A DNA stretch of 64,000 bases, taken from Paroceanicella profunda (GTDB taxonomy: Bacteria > Pseudomonadota > Alphaproteobacteria > Rhodobacterales > Rhodobacteraceae). Of this stretch, positions 10,793 through 20,291 are shown one piece after another. The translations under genes and the position numbers were made by a program. The stretch is taken from assembly GCF_005887635.2 (NCBI RefSeq), contig NZ_CP040818.1, forward strand, positions 3,316,501-3,380,500. Direction: 5' to 3'. Each line of letters opens with the position of its first letter. Position 1 is the stretch's first letter. The notes under the pieces were generated by a model. The model ran no database searches and was not told the origin of the DNA. It saw only the letters and a list, made by a program, of their open reading frames with translations.

Positions 10793-11394
10793 CAGATGCC
10801 TCCGGAGGGAGCGGTTGCCACGGCGCCCATGAACACCAGGGCGGAGAGCACGAGGGAGACGATGACCGTGACCATGGCCACGCGGCCCACGCGCTCCACC
10901 CGAAGCGCCTCGGCGATGAAGCTGCTGAACAGCCAGAGCTGGAGCGCGATGAAGCCGAGGCTCACCACCACCATCAGCCCCGGAACGGCGAAGAGCAGGA
11001 TGCTCTGCACGATGCCGAGCAGCGACATCACCAGCCCGAACCAGGCCACCGCGGTGAGGATGCGCGGGAACGGCGCCGGGTGGCGCGAGAACTTGCCCCC
11101 CAGTGCCACGGCCCCGGCGAGAATGAAGATCGACACCAGCCGCAGCGCGATGCCCAGCACCGAGATGCCCGGCACCTGCATGAGCTCCAGCAGCGCGGGG
11201 TCCGTGTCGCCGGGCGGCGGCGGGGTGATGAGGGTGACCACCTGGTAGACCAGGACGTCGATCACGATGCTCGTGGCGATGATCAGCGCGATGGTGCCGA
11301 GGCCGAACCCCGCACCGAGGATGGCCCGGGCGGCCGCGCGCGGCGCCGTGACGCTGTTCCAGACGGCGTTTCCGAGGGAGAAGGTTTCGCTCAT
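10792..11394 (-). CDS. YIP1-family membrane protein, second of a pair in the suf operon
   Basis: A 200-residue polytopic protein with about five hydrophobic segments, including ILGAGFGLGTIALIIATSIV, ISVLGIALRLVSIFILAG and VTVIVSLVLSALVFMGAV. The layout resembles bacterial YIP1-domain proteins found in Rhodobacterales suf operons; its function there is unknown. It starts with an ATG that overlaps the preceding gene's stop by four bases and ends with TGATG overlap into sufS, so it is tightly embedded in the operon. It has no Cys or His cluster that would suggest a direct Fe-S role. A membrane anchor or iron/sulfur transport role is only a guess from its position. Confidence 0.8.
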
Positions 11395-11975
11395 GCCGAT
11401 CCTGCAAGCCAGAGCAGCGCCATGGTGACGGCCGGAACCGCGACCAGGGCGATGAAGGTGGGGGCGCTGTGCTCGAAACGCTCCGCCTCGGTGAGGCAGA
11501 GCGACCAGAACCACAGCGACACGAGGGAGGCCACCGCCGAGGGCAGCTCCGCGAGATCCACCCCGCCCATCCGGGCGAGACTGTTGATCATGCCCGCAAC
11601 CAGCGTTAGCGGCGCCACGAGCAGCAGCGCCCAGAACAGCGCCAGCCGCGAGGCGTAGTGGCTGCCCTGCCCGCCCAGCCAGCCCGACACGACATGCGAC
11701 ACCGCGGCCAGCACGTAGAGCATCAGCGGCCCGAACAGCACGTGGCTGACGAAGAGCGCGCCCACGAAGGCCGGCCCCGGGTCGTCCGCGCCCGGCTGCG
11801 GCGGCGGGATGTCCCGCACCAGCGCCGGCAGCCGCGCGACGAAGACCACCGTCATCGCCAGCATGGCGTAGAACAGCAGGCGCGATTCCTGCGGGCGGCG
11901 CTCCTCCTCCATGCGGAAGGAGGCGCGCACGCCGCCGTAGCCCGCCAGCACGCGGCCGAGGAGGGTGTCGCGCAC
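11391..11975 (-). CDS. YIP1-family membrane protein, first of a pair in the suf operon
   Basis: A 194-residue protein with a hydrophilic N-terminus (FRMEEERRPQESRLLFYAML) and about five membrane segments. It resembles its neighbour in size and topology but not closely in sequence, suggesting an old duplication or a heterodimer. The start is taken as GTG at 11975, five bases after the sufD stop; an internal ATG such as that at FRMEEE is possible but would remove the first helix. It overlaps the next gene by four bases. The family name rests on topology and operon position. I can see no catalytic motif. Confidence 0.75.
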   Translation of the reverse strand: MRDTLLGRVLAGYGGVRASFRMEEERRPQESRLLFYAMLAMTVVFVARLPALVRDIPPPQPGADDPGPAFVGALFVSHVLFGPLMLYVLAAVSHVVSGWLGGQGSHYASRLALFWALLLVAPLTLVAGMINSLARMGGVDLAELPSAVASLVSLWFWSLCLTEAERFEHSAPTFIALVAVPAVTMALLWLAGSA

Positions 11976-11980
11976 CGGCC

Positions 11981-13273
11981 TCAGCCCTGCCGGCGCCGGG
12001 CCATCCAGGCCTGAAGGCGGGCCCGGATGTCATCGGCCAGGCGATCGTCGGCGATTTCCTGCACCGCCTCGTCGACGAAGGCGAGCACCAGCATGTCCTG
12101 CGCCGCGTCCTTGGGAACCCCGCGCGAGGTGAGGTAGAACAGCGCCGTCGGGTCCACCGCGCCCACGGTGGAGCCGTGCGAGCAGGCGACATCGTCGGCG
12201 TAGATCTCCAGCTCGGGCTTGGCGAGGAACTGGCTGTCGTCGTCCAGCATCAGCCCCTGGCTGATCTGGTAGCCGTCGGTGCCCTGTGCGCCGGGTTTCA
12301 CCAGGATCTTGCCCTGGAACACCCCGGTGGCGCCGTTGCGCAGCACCTTCTTGAACACCTGGCGGCTCTCGCAATTCTCCGCGTCATGGGTGATGAACAC
12401 GGTGTCATCGTGCAGGAAGGAGCCGTCGCCCAGGCAGCAGCCGGCGATATGGGCCGAGCCGTTGTCGCCCACCATCTCCACCACGCATTCGTTGCGGGTG
12501 AGCCGGCCGTTCGCGGTCATCGTGAAGGTCTTGAACAGCGCATCGGCGCCCACGCGGGCGAAGATGTGGGTGACGGCGCGGCGCTCATGCTCGCGGCCCT
12601 GGGAGCGGACGTGGTGGAACTCCGCCCCGCGGGCCACGTCCACCTCCATGCACTTGTTGAAGCGCGCGGCGGCGGGGCCGTTCTCCAGCAGCGTGAGGCG
12701 CGCGCCCTCCTCCACCCGGACCAGGTGGTGGAGGACCGCGTCGCAATCGTCCTCCTGGTGCAGGTAGCGCATGGCGACGGGGCGGCTCACCGGGCCGGTG
12801 GCGCGGATCACCATGCCCTGGCGGGCGACGGCGGTGTTCAGGCTGGCCAGCGGCCGCGGCACGGGAGACTGGCCGCGCCCTTCCAGCAGGCCGAACAGGT
12901 CGCGCGCCCAGTGGTTTTCGGCCTCCAGCGCCTCGGAAAGCGGCTCGATGGAGAGGTTCTCGCCGGAGAGATCATCCGAGAGGTCCGCGCGGTAGATCCC
13001 GTCCACGAACACGATGCGGATGCACTCCATGTCAGACCAGATCGCCGGCTCCTCCGCCGGCTGGGCGGCGCCCTTCGGCGTCTCGGCGGCGATCAGCGCG
13101 GCGGGATTGGTGAAGCGCCAGTACTCGTCACGCGCGGCGGGCGCGCCGGTCTCGAGGAACCAGGCCGCGGCCTGCTCCCGCGCTTCGGAGGCCCAGCGGC
13201 TCTCGCCCATCGGCACCGGATGCGCGGCGAGCAGCGCCGCCGCATCGTCGCGCTTCTTGGCGGGCAATGCCAT
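11981..13273 (-). CDS. sufD: Fe-S cluster assembly scaffold protein SufD
   Basis: SufD pairs with SufB and the SufC ATPase to form the scaffold on which Fe-S clusters are built. At 430 residues it has the usual length. The helical N-terminus (RDEYWRFTNPAAL) is followed by the beta-helix core and the C-terminal signature SQFLAKPELEIYADDVACSHGSTVGAVDPTALFYLTSRG, which holds the conserved His of SufD at the SufB interface. The start at 13273 overlaps the sufC stop as TGATG, indicating coupled synthesis. Part of a nine-gene operon with iscR upstream and sufS downstream. Confidence 0.96.
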   Translation of the reverse strand: MALPAKKRDDAAALLAAHPVPMGESRWASEAREQAAAWFLETGAPAARDEYWRFTNPAALIAAETPKGAAQPAEEPAIWSDMECIRIVFVDGIYRADLSDDLSGENLSIEPLSEALEAENHWARDLFGLLEGRGQSPVPRPLASLNTAVARQGMVIRATGPVSRPVAMRYLHQEDDCDAVLHHLVRVEEGARLTLLENGPAAARFNKCMEVDVARGAEFHHVRSQGREHERRAVTHIFARVGADALFKTFTMTANGRLTRNECVVEMVGDNGSAHIAGCCLGDGSFLHDDTVFITHDAENCESRQVFKKVLRNGATGVFQGKILVKPGAQGTDGYQISQGLMLDDDSQFLAKPELEIYADDVACSHGSTVGAVDPTALFYLTSRGVPKDAAQDMLVLAFVDEAVQEIADDRLADDIRARLQAWMARRRQG

Positions 13274-14028
13274 CAGGCCACCTCCGCCAGGATGTCGGCA
13301 TAGCCGTTGTTCTCGACTTCCAGCGCCAGGTCCGGCCCGCCGGTCTTGATGATCCGGCCATCGGCCATGATGTGCACCACGTCCGGTCTGATGTGGTCCA
13401 GCAGGCGCTGGTAATGCGTGATCACCAGGAAGGAACGGCCCTCGGAGCGCAGGGCGTTCACGCCTTCGGCCACCAGCTTCATCGCATCCACGTCGAGGCC
13501 GGAATCGGTCTCGTCGAGAATGCACATGCGCGGCTCCAGCATGGCCATCTGCAGGATTTCGTTGCGCTTCTTCTCACCGCCGGAGAAGCCCACGTTCACC
13601 GGGCGCTTGAGCATGTCGGCGTCGATGTTCAGGGTCTTCGCGCGGATGCGGACTTCCTTGAGGAACTCGGCGGCGGAGAGCTCCGCCTCGCCGCGCGCCT
13701 TGCGCTGCGCGTTCACCGCGGTGCGCAGGAAGATCATGTTCGACACGCCGGGGATCTCCACCGGGTATTGGAACGCGAGGAACAGGCCGGCGGCGGCACG
13801 CTCCTCCGGCTCCATGCCCAGCAGGTCCAGGTCGCCCAGATGCGCGGCCCCCTCGGTGACCTCATAGCCGTCGCGGCCCGAGAGCACGTAGGAGAGCGTC
13901 GACTTGCCCGACCCGTTCGGCCCCATGATGGCATGCACCTGGCCGGCGCCCACCTCGAGGTTGACACCCTTGAGGATCTGCTTGTCCTCTTCCTGGAGCT
14001 TCACATGCAGGTTTTCGATTTTCAGCAT
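13273..14028 (-). CDS. sufC: Fe-S cluster assembly ATPase SufC
   Basis: SufC is a soluble ABC-type ATPase that drives conformational change in SufBD during cluster assembly. At 251 residues it is full length. Walker A is G36PNGSGKST, the ABC signature appears as VGFSGGEKKR, and Walker B with the switch reads CILDETDSGLD. The ATG at 14028 is preceded by an AAGG tract about 9 bases upstream; the frame is open further but without similarity. There is a 117-bp gap to the upstream small membrane gene with no recognisable element, while its 3' end overlaps sufD by one base. Confidence 0.97.
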   Translation of the reverse strand: MLKIENLHVKLQEEDKQILKGVNLEVGAGQVHAIMGPNGSGKSTLSYVLSGRDGYEVTEGAAHLGDLDLLGMEPEERAAAGLFLAFQYPVEIPGVSNMIFLRTAVNAQRKARGEAELSAAEFLKEVRIRAKTLNIDADMLKRPVNVGFSGGEKKRNEILQMAMLEPRMCILDETDSGLDVDAMKLVAEGVNALRSEGRSFLVITHYQRLLDHIRPDVVHIMADGRIIKTGGPDLALEVENNGYADILAEVA

Positions 14029-14145
14029 TCTTCTGACCTTCCAGCTTGCAGCGCGGGCAAAGACGCTTTGCCGGCTGATGTCGCGATACGCCTGCGCGCG
14101 GCGGCCCGGGGCCCGTTGCGGGCTCCGGCCACCGCGCGGCACGGC

Positions 14146-14400
14146 TTATCTTTCGGCATTGCCCGGCAGCGTCATCCCGCGGTCGAACACAGTCATGTCA
14201 CGGTTTTCCATGAGCACGCGTGCCGCCCACTTGGTGACGAAGCCGAGGATGTAGGCACCCACGAAGTACCAGACGCTCCAGCCGAAGAAGGCCGATCCGA
14301 TGAGCAGGAGGAAGAAGGCGACGTTGCTTGCGAAGCTCACCCCTTTGAGGATCTCGGACACGCCCTCAAAAACAACAGCAGTCTTGTGCATTGTAGACAT
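14146..14400 (-). CDS. Small membrane protein between sufB and sufC, 84 aa
   Basis: An 84-residue protein beginning MSTMHKTAVVFEGVSEILKG with two adjacent hydrophobic segments (ASNVAFFLLLIGSAFF and WSVWYFVGAYILGFV) and a basic C-terminus. The position between sufB and sufC, with the same strand and short gaps (37 bases to sufB), argues for a real gene co-expressed with the suf scaffold. I do not recognise a named family. Taken with the two YIP1 proteins it makes three membrane proteins inside this operon, which is unlike the E. coli suf operon. No function is proposed. Confidence 0.75.
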   Translation of the reverse strand: MSTMHKTAVVFEGVSEILKGVSFASNVAFFLLLIGSAFFGWSVWYFVGAYILGFVTKWAARVLMENRDMTVFDRGMTLPGNAER

Positions 14401-14437
14401 CTTTCCAGATTTTCGGTTTTGACACGTACTTCAGGGG

Positions 14438-15955
<1,518 letters not shown>

Positions 15956-16056
15956 TTCTAAACCCCTTCCGGCCCCCGAGGGAGGACCTGTTCTACCTGC
16001 TGCCCGCTCTTGACGGCGGTCCCGTTCGCCGGGTGGCAGCGTGTTTGTGTGTCCTG

Positions 16057-17124
16057 TCAGGCGGCCTTGCGGCGGAAGCGCCTGTAACTCCCGGTCCAGG
16101 CCGCCGCGAAGGCGGCCAGTGTGTCACGCGTCGTGTCGGGCCCGAGGCTCACCCGCAGCGAGGACGAAGCCGCCACGGCATCGAGGCCCATTGCCGAGAG
16201 CACGCGGCTCGGCCCCACCTTGCCGCTCGAACAGGCCGATCCCGCCGAGACGGCGAACCCGGCCAGGTCCATCTGCATCACCTGCGTCTCACCCCTCCAG
16301 CCGGGCGTCACGAGGCAGACCGTGTTGGGCAGGCGCGGCGCGCCCTGCCCGGCAACCTGGCTGTCCGGCGCCGCGTCGCGCAGCAGTCCTTCCAGCTCAT
16401 GTCGCCGTTCTTCGACGGAATTCCAGACCCCCGTGGCGAGATTGCGGGCCGCATGGGCCGCTGCGGCCCCGAAACCGGCGACTCCCACCAGGTTTTCCGT
16501 GCCGGCCCGGCGCCGGCGCTCCTGTCCGCCGCCGCGCAGCAGCGGAGCGGGGTCCCGCCCCGGCTTCACGATGACCGCGCCCACGCCCTTCGGCCCGCCC
16601 AGCTTGTGGGCCGAGACGATCGCCCAGTCCGCGCCGCTGGCGGCGAAGTCGAACGGGCAGCGCCCGAAGACCTGCACCGCATCGACGAGCAGGTCCGCCC
16701 CGGCCACCGGCCGCGGCGCCTGCAGCACCCCGGTTTCAGAATTCGCCGCCTGGATGGCGACGAGCCCGGTCGTCTCCTCCGGCACGGGAAGAGCCCGGCC
16801 CGTGCCGTCCACGCCGATCTCCGCGGTGGCATGGACATGCACGCAGTCATGCTCCGTGGCCAGCGCGCTCACCCGGTCATATTGCGCGGCGACGAGGGCC
16901 GCGCCCTCCGTGGCGCCGCTGGTGAAGATCACCTGTTCGGGAGACACCCCGGCCAGCGCCGCCACCTGTTCGCGCGCCCGGCCCAGGAGCGCTCGCGCCG
17001 CCCGCCCCTCGGCATGCACCGAGGAAGGATTGCCGGTCACGTCCAGCGCCGCGACCATGGCGGCACGGGCCTCCGCGCAGAGCGGCGCGGTGGCGTTCCA
17101 GTCGAGGTAGCTCCGCCCGCTCAT
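16057..17124 (-). CDS. Class I cysteine desulfurase, IscS/NifS type, adjacent to iscR
   Basis: A second cysteine desulfurase in the same operon. At 355 residues it is shorter than IscS (about 404). The PLP lysine is K174 in [10 protein letters not shown] and the mobile-loop persulfide cysteine is C298 in [10 protein letters not shown], so it should be active. The start ATG at 17124 overlaps the iscR stop by four bases (ATGA). No IscU or HscAB genes are present, so it probably feeds sulfur to SufBCD, to tRNA thiolation or to another acceptor. Having both desulfurase types in one suf operon is a pattern of Rhodobacterales; the division of labour is not visible from sequence. Confidence 0.93.
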   Translation of the reverse strand: MSGRSYLDWNATAPLCAEARAAMVAALDVTGNPSSVHAEGRAARALLGRAREQVAALAGVSPEQVIFTSGATEGAALVAAQYDRVSALATEHDCVHVHATAEIGVDGTGRALPVPEETTGLVAIQAANSETGVLQAPRPVAGADLLVDAVQVFGRCPFDFAASGADWAIVSAHKLGGPKGVGAVIVKPGRDPAPLLRGGGQERRRRAGTENLVGVAGFGAAAAHAARNLATGVWNSVEERRHELEGLLRDAAPDSQVAGQGAPRLPNTVCLVTPGWRGETQVMQMDLAGFAVSAGSACSSGKVGPSRVLSAMGLDAVAASSSLRVSLGPDTTRDTLAAFAAAWTGSYRRFRRKAA

Positions 17125-17594
17125 CCCTCGTCCACCAGTTCGATGAAGGCGGGCACCGCCGGACAGGGGGCAAGCTGGTTGCCGGTCACGTCCGACAGGC
17201 GGGTCTGATGCAGGAACACGTAGACATGCGCGGAGAGCTGCTCCCACAGTCGGTCGGTGAGCTTCTGGGCCTCCGTCCCCATGAAGCCGCCGGAGGCGCC
17301 GGCGCCGCGGCTCATCGCATCCATGGTCTCGTCGACCGCGGAGAGGATGGACGCGATGCGGATCTCGTCCACCGGGCGGGCCAGCCGGTAGCCGCCGCCC
17401 GGGCCGCGCACGCTCTCCACGATCTCCGCCCGGCGCAGCTTCACGAAGAGCTGCTCCAGATAAGCCAGTGAAATGTCCTGCCGTTCGGCCATCTCCGACA
17501 GAGAGACAAGCCGGGTCGCGCCCGCAACTGCGCCTTCGCGCGCCATGTCGGCAAGCGCGATCATCGCGTAGCGGCCCTTGGTGCTCAGTTTCAT
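17121..17594 (-). CDS. iscR: Rrf2-family Fe-S regulator IscR
   Basis: IscR is a DNA-binding repressor that senses Fe-S status and controls assembly genes. The 157-residue protein has the winged-helix start MKLSTKGRYAMIALADMA, the recognition helix region ISLAYLEQLFVKLRRAEIVESVRGPGGGYRLARP, and a dimerisation helix. The three-Cys cluster of E. coli IscR is absent: the only Cys is near the C-terminus in APCPAVPAF. R. sphaeroides IscR is known to bind its cluster with a single Cys, so this is likely the same type. It heads the operon and overlaps the next gene by four bases. A promoter and palindrome upstream suggest autorepression. Confidence 0.95.
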   Translation of the reverse strand: MKLSTKGRYAMIALADMAREGAVAGATRLVSLSEMAERQDISLAYLEQLFVKLRRAEIVESVRGPGGGYRLARPVDEIRIASILSAVDETMDAMSRGAGASGGFMGTEAQKLTDRLWEQLSAHVYVFLHQTRLSDVTGNQLAPCPAVPAFIELVDEG

Positions 17595-17677
17595 CTCTCG
17601 CGCCCCATGCGGCAGGTTGACGTAATGTTGACCAGGAACTAACTGCAGTCCCAGTCCATGCGGCTCTACCGCAGTTT

Positions 17678-17713
17678 AGAATCTTTCTAGGTATTCCGAG
17701 CGATTCCGTCAAG
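17678..17713 (-). promoter_or_regulatory. iscR-suf promoter with candidate IscR operator over the -10 box
   Basis: Read on the minus strand, a -35 box TTGACG lies at 17708-17713 and a -10 box TAGAAA at 17685-17690, with an ideal 17-base spacer. The -10 box is the left half of a perfect palindrome, TAGAA-AGA-TTCTA (17678-17690). An operator there would block RNA polymerase directly. The site is about 84 bases before the iscR ATG and about 67 bases before the divergent hydrolase gene. Assignment to IscR is inference from position; I recall an iron-responsive palindrome upstream of Rhodobacterales iscR genes but cannot compare it here. Confidence 0.65.
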
Positions 17714-17756
17714 CTCTGGCGGGTCCGGGTGCCGATCAAGGGAGCGAACCCGAACC

Positions 17757-18407
17757 ATGCCAGAGGTGATTTTTCCCGGTCCTGACGGGCGGCTGGAAGG
17801 CCGTTATCATCCCCAGAAGGACAAGGACGCCCCGATCGCCATCATCCTGCACCCGCATCCCCAGTTCGGCGGCTCGATGAACAACAAGGTGGTCTACAAC
17901 CTTCACTACGCGTTCCATCGTCTCGGTTTCACCTGCCTGCGGTTCAACTTCCGCGGGGTCGGGCGCAGCCAGGGCGAGTATGACCAGGGCATCGGCGAGC
18001 TGTCCGACGCGGCCTCCGCGCTCGACTACCTGCAGATGATGAACCCGAACGCGAAGTCCTGCTGGGTGGCGGGCTTCTCCTTCGGCGCCTGGATCGGCAT
18101 GCAGCTGCTGATGCGCCGGCCGGAGATTGCCGGGTTCGTCTCGGTGTCGCCGCCGGCAAACATGTATGATTTCACCTTCCTCGCGCCCTGCCCGTCCTCC
18201 GGGCTGATCCTGAACGGCGATGCGGACCGGGTGGCGCCGCCGGCCGAGATCACCAAGCTCGCCGACAAGCTCAAGCAGCAGAAGGGCATCACCATCACCC
18301 ACGAGACCGTGGCCGGGGCGAACCACTTCTTCGATCCGGGAATGGAGACGATGATCGCCCGGGTGGAAAGCTATGTCGCCGGCCGGATGGTCGAAACCAC
18401 CCGTTGA
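17757..18407 (+). CDS. Alpha/beta hydrolase fold protein
   Basis: A 216-residue single-domain alpha/beta hydrolase of the small dienelactone-hydrolase-like type. The oxyanion-loop region is HPHPQFGGSMNNKVV, the nucleophile elbow is GFSFG with Ser108, the acid is probably the Asp in NGDADRVAPP, and the histidine is in AGANHFFD. There is no signal peptide, so it is cytoplasmic. The substrate is unknown. It is divergent from iscR and shares the intergenic region that holds the candidate IscR operator; whether it is iron-regulated is unknown. The ATG at 17757 is used because similarity of the fold begins immediately. A 10-bp-stem hairpin follows the stop. Confidence 0.9.
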   Translation: MPEVIFPGPDGRLEGRYHPQKDKDAPIAIILHPHPQFGGSMNNKVVYNLHYAFHRLGFTCLRFNFRGVGRSQGEYDQGIGELSDAASALDYLQMMNPNAKSCWVAGFSFGAWIGMQLLMRRPEIAGFVSVSPPANMYDFTFLAPCPSSGLILNGDADRVAPPAEITKLADKLKQQKGITITHETVAGANHFFDPGMETMIARVESYVAGRMVETTR

Positions 18408-18414
18408 GCCTTGC

Positions 18415-18439
18415 GGACGGGCCGCGGACCGGCCCGTCC
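18415..18439 (+). terminator. Hairpin after alpha/beta hydrolase gene
   Basis: Perfect 10-bp arms at 18415-18424 and 18430-18439 with a five-base loop, 8 bases after the stop codon. No T-run follows. Confidence 0.55.
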
Positions 18440-18472
18440 AGCGCGGTCCCTGCCGGGCGCGGCAGGTGAGAG

Positions 18473-18543
18473 TTTCGCTGCAAGCATCTGATACCATATA
18501 GATCTGGTCTCACCGCGGGATGCGTGTGGCTGCCACAGCATCC
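18473..18543 (+). other. AT-rich promoter-like segment followed by a long dyad
   Basis: In a GC-rich gap this short AT-rich segment stands out. A -10-like TATAGA (18497-18502) has a weak -35-like TTTCGC 18 bases upstream. It is followed by an interrupted dyad at 18518-18543 with arms GGATGC/GCATCC and GTGGC/GCCAC. No open frame of credible codon use follows. It could start a small RNA or be an unrelated dyad. The rest of 18742-19047 shows nothing recognisable. Confidence 0.3.
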
Positions 18544-18558
18544 TGAACGGGAAACACG

Positions 18559-18741
18559 CCTGCCCGTCTTCAACGCCCTGCCGGCTCAGGTGCGGCGTGG
18601 TCGGGAGATGTCGGGCCTTGGGACCCTGGCTTCGGCCCGCCCCCGGCCTGTCTTCACCGCCCTGCCGGGCCCCGTGCGGCGTGGCGCGCCCTCATCGGCA
18701 GGTGTCGGGCCCGCAGGCTGCGGCTCCGGCCCGCCACCGGG
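18559..18741. repeat. Imperfect ~90-bp tandem duplication
   Basis: Unit 1 (18559-18646) and unit 2 (18647-18741) align over most of their length, sharing CGCCCTGCCGG, GTGCGGCGTGG, GTGTCGGGCC-like and CGGCCCGCC blocks in the same order. It lies in the non-coding gap between the alpha/beta hydrolase and anmK. Confidence 0.55.
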
Positions 18742-19047
18742 CCTCCATCCAGTCCGGACGGTCCGTGAAACGCCGGCCCGCGGCGGAAGTGAGGCGGGGG
18801 CTCCCGCGCCACGGACTGCTCCCGCCTCCGGAGAGCCGACACCCGCCCGGCCCCACGCGCCCTGATGCTTGGCCCGACCCCTCGCCGCAGGGCGCGCGGC
18901 GGACCTCCCGGGACCGGCTCCCGCACGCCTGGTCCTCCCCACGACAGCCGCTCCGCGTCCCGGCCCCGCCCGGCCGGGGAGGCCTCGCCGCCGGAAGCGC
19001 GCCGGGTTCTCCGGAGATCGGCCCCGCGCCGCGCTCACGAAACCCGC

Positions 19048-20226
19048 TCAGCGGGGCGTCGCGCCGGGGCCCTCGGGGCAGGACACGCGCCCGCCCCCCA
19101 CCGGCTCCGGCACGCCGGTCGTGCCCGGCGCGGAGGTCGGCAACCCGCGCAGCACCCGCACGGCGAGATAGGCGAAGGCCTGCGCCTCCAGCAGGTCGCC
19201 GTCGAGCCCCACGGCCTCCACCGCCTGCACCGGCGCCGACAGCCGCTCGGCAAGCATCGCCATCAGAACCGGGTTGTGCCGCCCGCCACCGCACACCAGC
19301 CAGCGCGCGGGCGGGTCGGGGAAATGCGCCGCCGCCGCGGCCACGCACTCCGCGCTGAAGGCGGTGAGCGTGGCCGCGCCATCGGCCGTCGACAGGCCCT
19401 GCATGGCGGCGAGCACGGCGGCGAAGTCGTTCCGGTCGAGGGATTTCGGCGGGGTCCGGTCCAGGTAGGCCGCCGCGGCGTTGGACCCCAGACGGTCGCG
19501 GTGCACCTGCCCGGCCGCCGCCGCGGCGCCGTCCCGGTCGAGGGGCGCGCCGGTGCGCGCCTGCATCCAGTCGTTCACCAGCGCGTTCGCGGGGCCGGTG
19601 TCGAAGGCCAGCAGCGCCCCCTCCGCCGCCGCGTCCGGCCGGGTCGGGTCGACCCAGGTGACGTTCCCCACGCCGCCGAGATTCACGAAGACCAGCGGCC
19701 TGTCCGCCCCGATGGACCGGGAGAGCGCAAAATGGAAGAACGGTGCCAGAGGGGCGCCCTCGCCACCGGCCGCCACGTCCGCGCTGCGAAAATCGCTCAC
19801 CACGGGCACGCGCACCCTCGGGTCGCCGGCCAGCCGCCGGCCGTCGCCGATCTGCAGCGTGAAGCCCGCCTCCGGCCGGTGCAGCACGGTCTGGCCGTGG
19901 AAGCCCACCAGCACCGGCTCCGCGCCTTTCGCCGCGCGCAGGGCCGCGGCGCACTCCGCCACCGCCGCGGCATGGCTCTCGGCGAGCACGGCTTCCGCCG
20001 CCTCCAGCGCCGGCCGGGCGCCCGGCCCCATCCCGCCCTCGGGGCGCCAGTGGGTGGCGGCTGCCTCCAGGGCGGCGCGCAGCGTGGCCGCCTCCTCGCC
20101 CGTGTAGTCGCGCGCGCAGCCCGGGCCGAGCGCCGCGATCTCCACGCCGTCGGTCTGCACCGCCGCCGCGTCCACCCCGTCCAGCGAGGTGCCGCTCATC
20201 AGTCCCACTGCCCAGATCGGCTGCAT
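19048..20226 (-). CDS. anmK: Anhydro-N-acetylmuramic acid kinase
   Basis: AnmK phosphorylates and opens 1,6-anhydro-MurNAc released by lytic transglycosylases, so that cell-wall sugar can be recycled to MurNAc-6-P. The 392-residue protein has the family N-terminus [14 protein letters not shown], the central [28 protein letters not shown] and the C-terminal [11 protein letters not shown], all ATP/sugar-binding segments. The ATG at 20226 is chosen because AAAGGAAAG lies about 6 bases upstream; a longer frame to 20304 has no similarity and would overlap tyrS. It is divergent from tyrS with 65 bases between. The last ~25 residues are Gly/Pro-rich and may be unconserved. No MurQ gene is nearby. 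Confidence 0.95.
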   Translation of the reverse strand: MQPIWAVGLMSGTSLDGVDAAAVQTDGVEIAALGPGCARDYTGEEAATLRAALEAAATHWRPEGGMGPGARPALEAAEAVLAESHAAAVAECAAALRAAKGAEPVLVGFHGQTVLHRPEAGFTLQIGDGRRLAGDPRVRVPVVSDFRSADVAAGGEGAPLAPFFHFALSRSIGADRPLVFVNLGGVGNVTWVDPTRPDAAAEGALLAFDTGPANALVNDWMQARTGAPLDRDGAAAAAGQVHRDRLGSNAAAAYLDRTPPKSLDRNDFAAVLAAMQGLSTADGAATLTAFSAECVAAAAAHFPDPPARWLVCGGGRHNPVLMAMLAERLSAPVQAVEAVGLDGDLLEAQAFAYLAVRVLRGLPTSAPGTTGVPEPVGGGRVSCPEGPGATPR

Positions 20227-20291
20227 CACTCTTTCCTTTCGTGCCGCCCCGCTATAGACGATGGCCATCGAAATCCCAAGGATCCGGAGCA

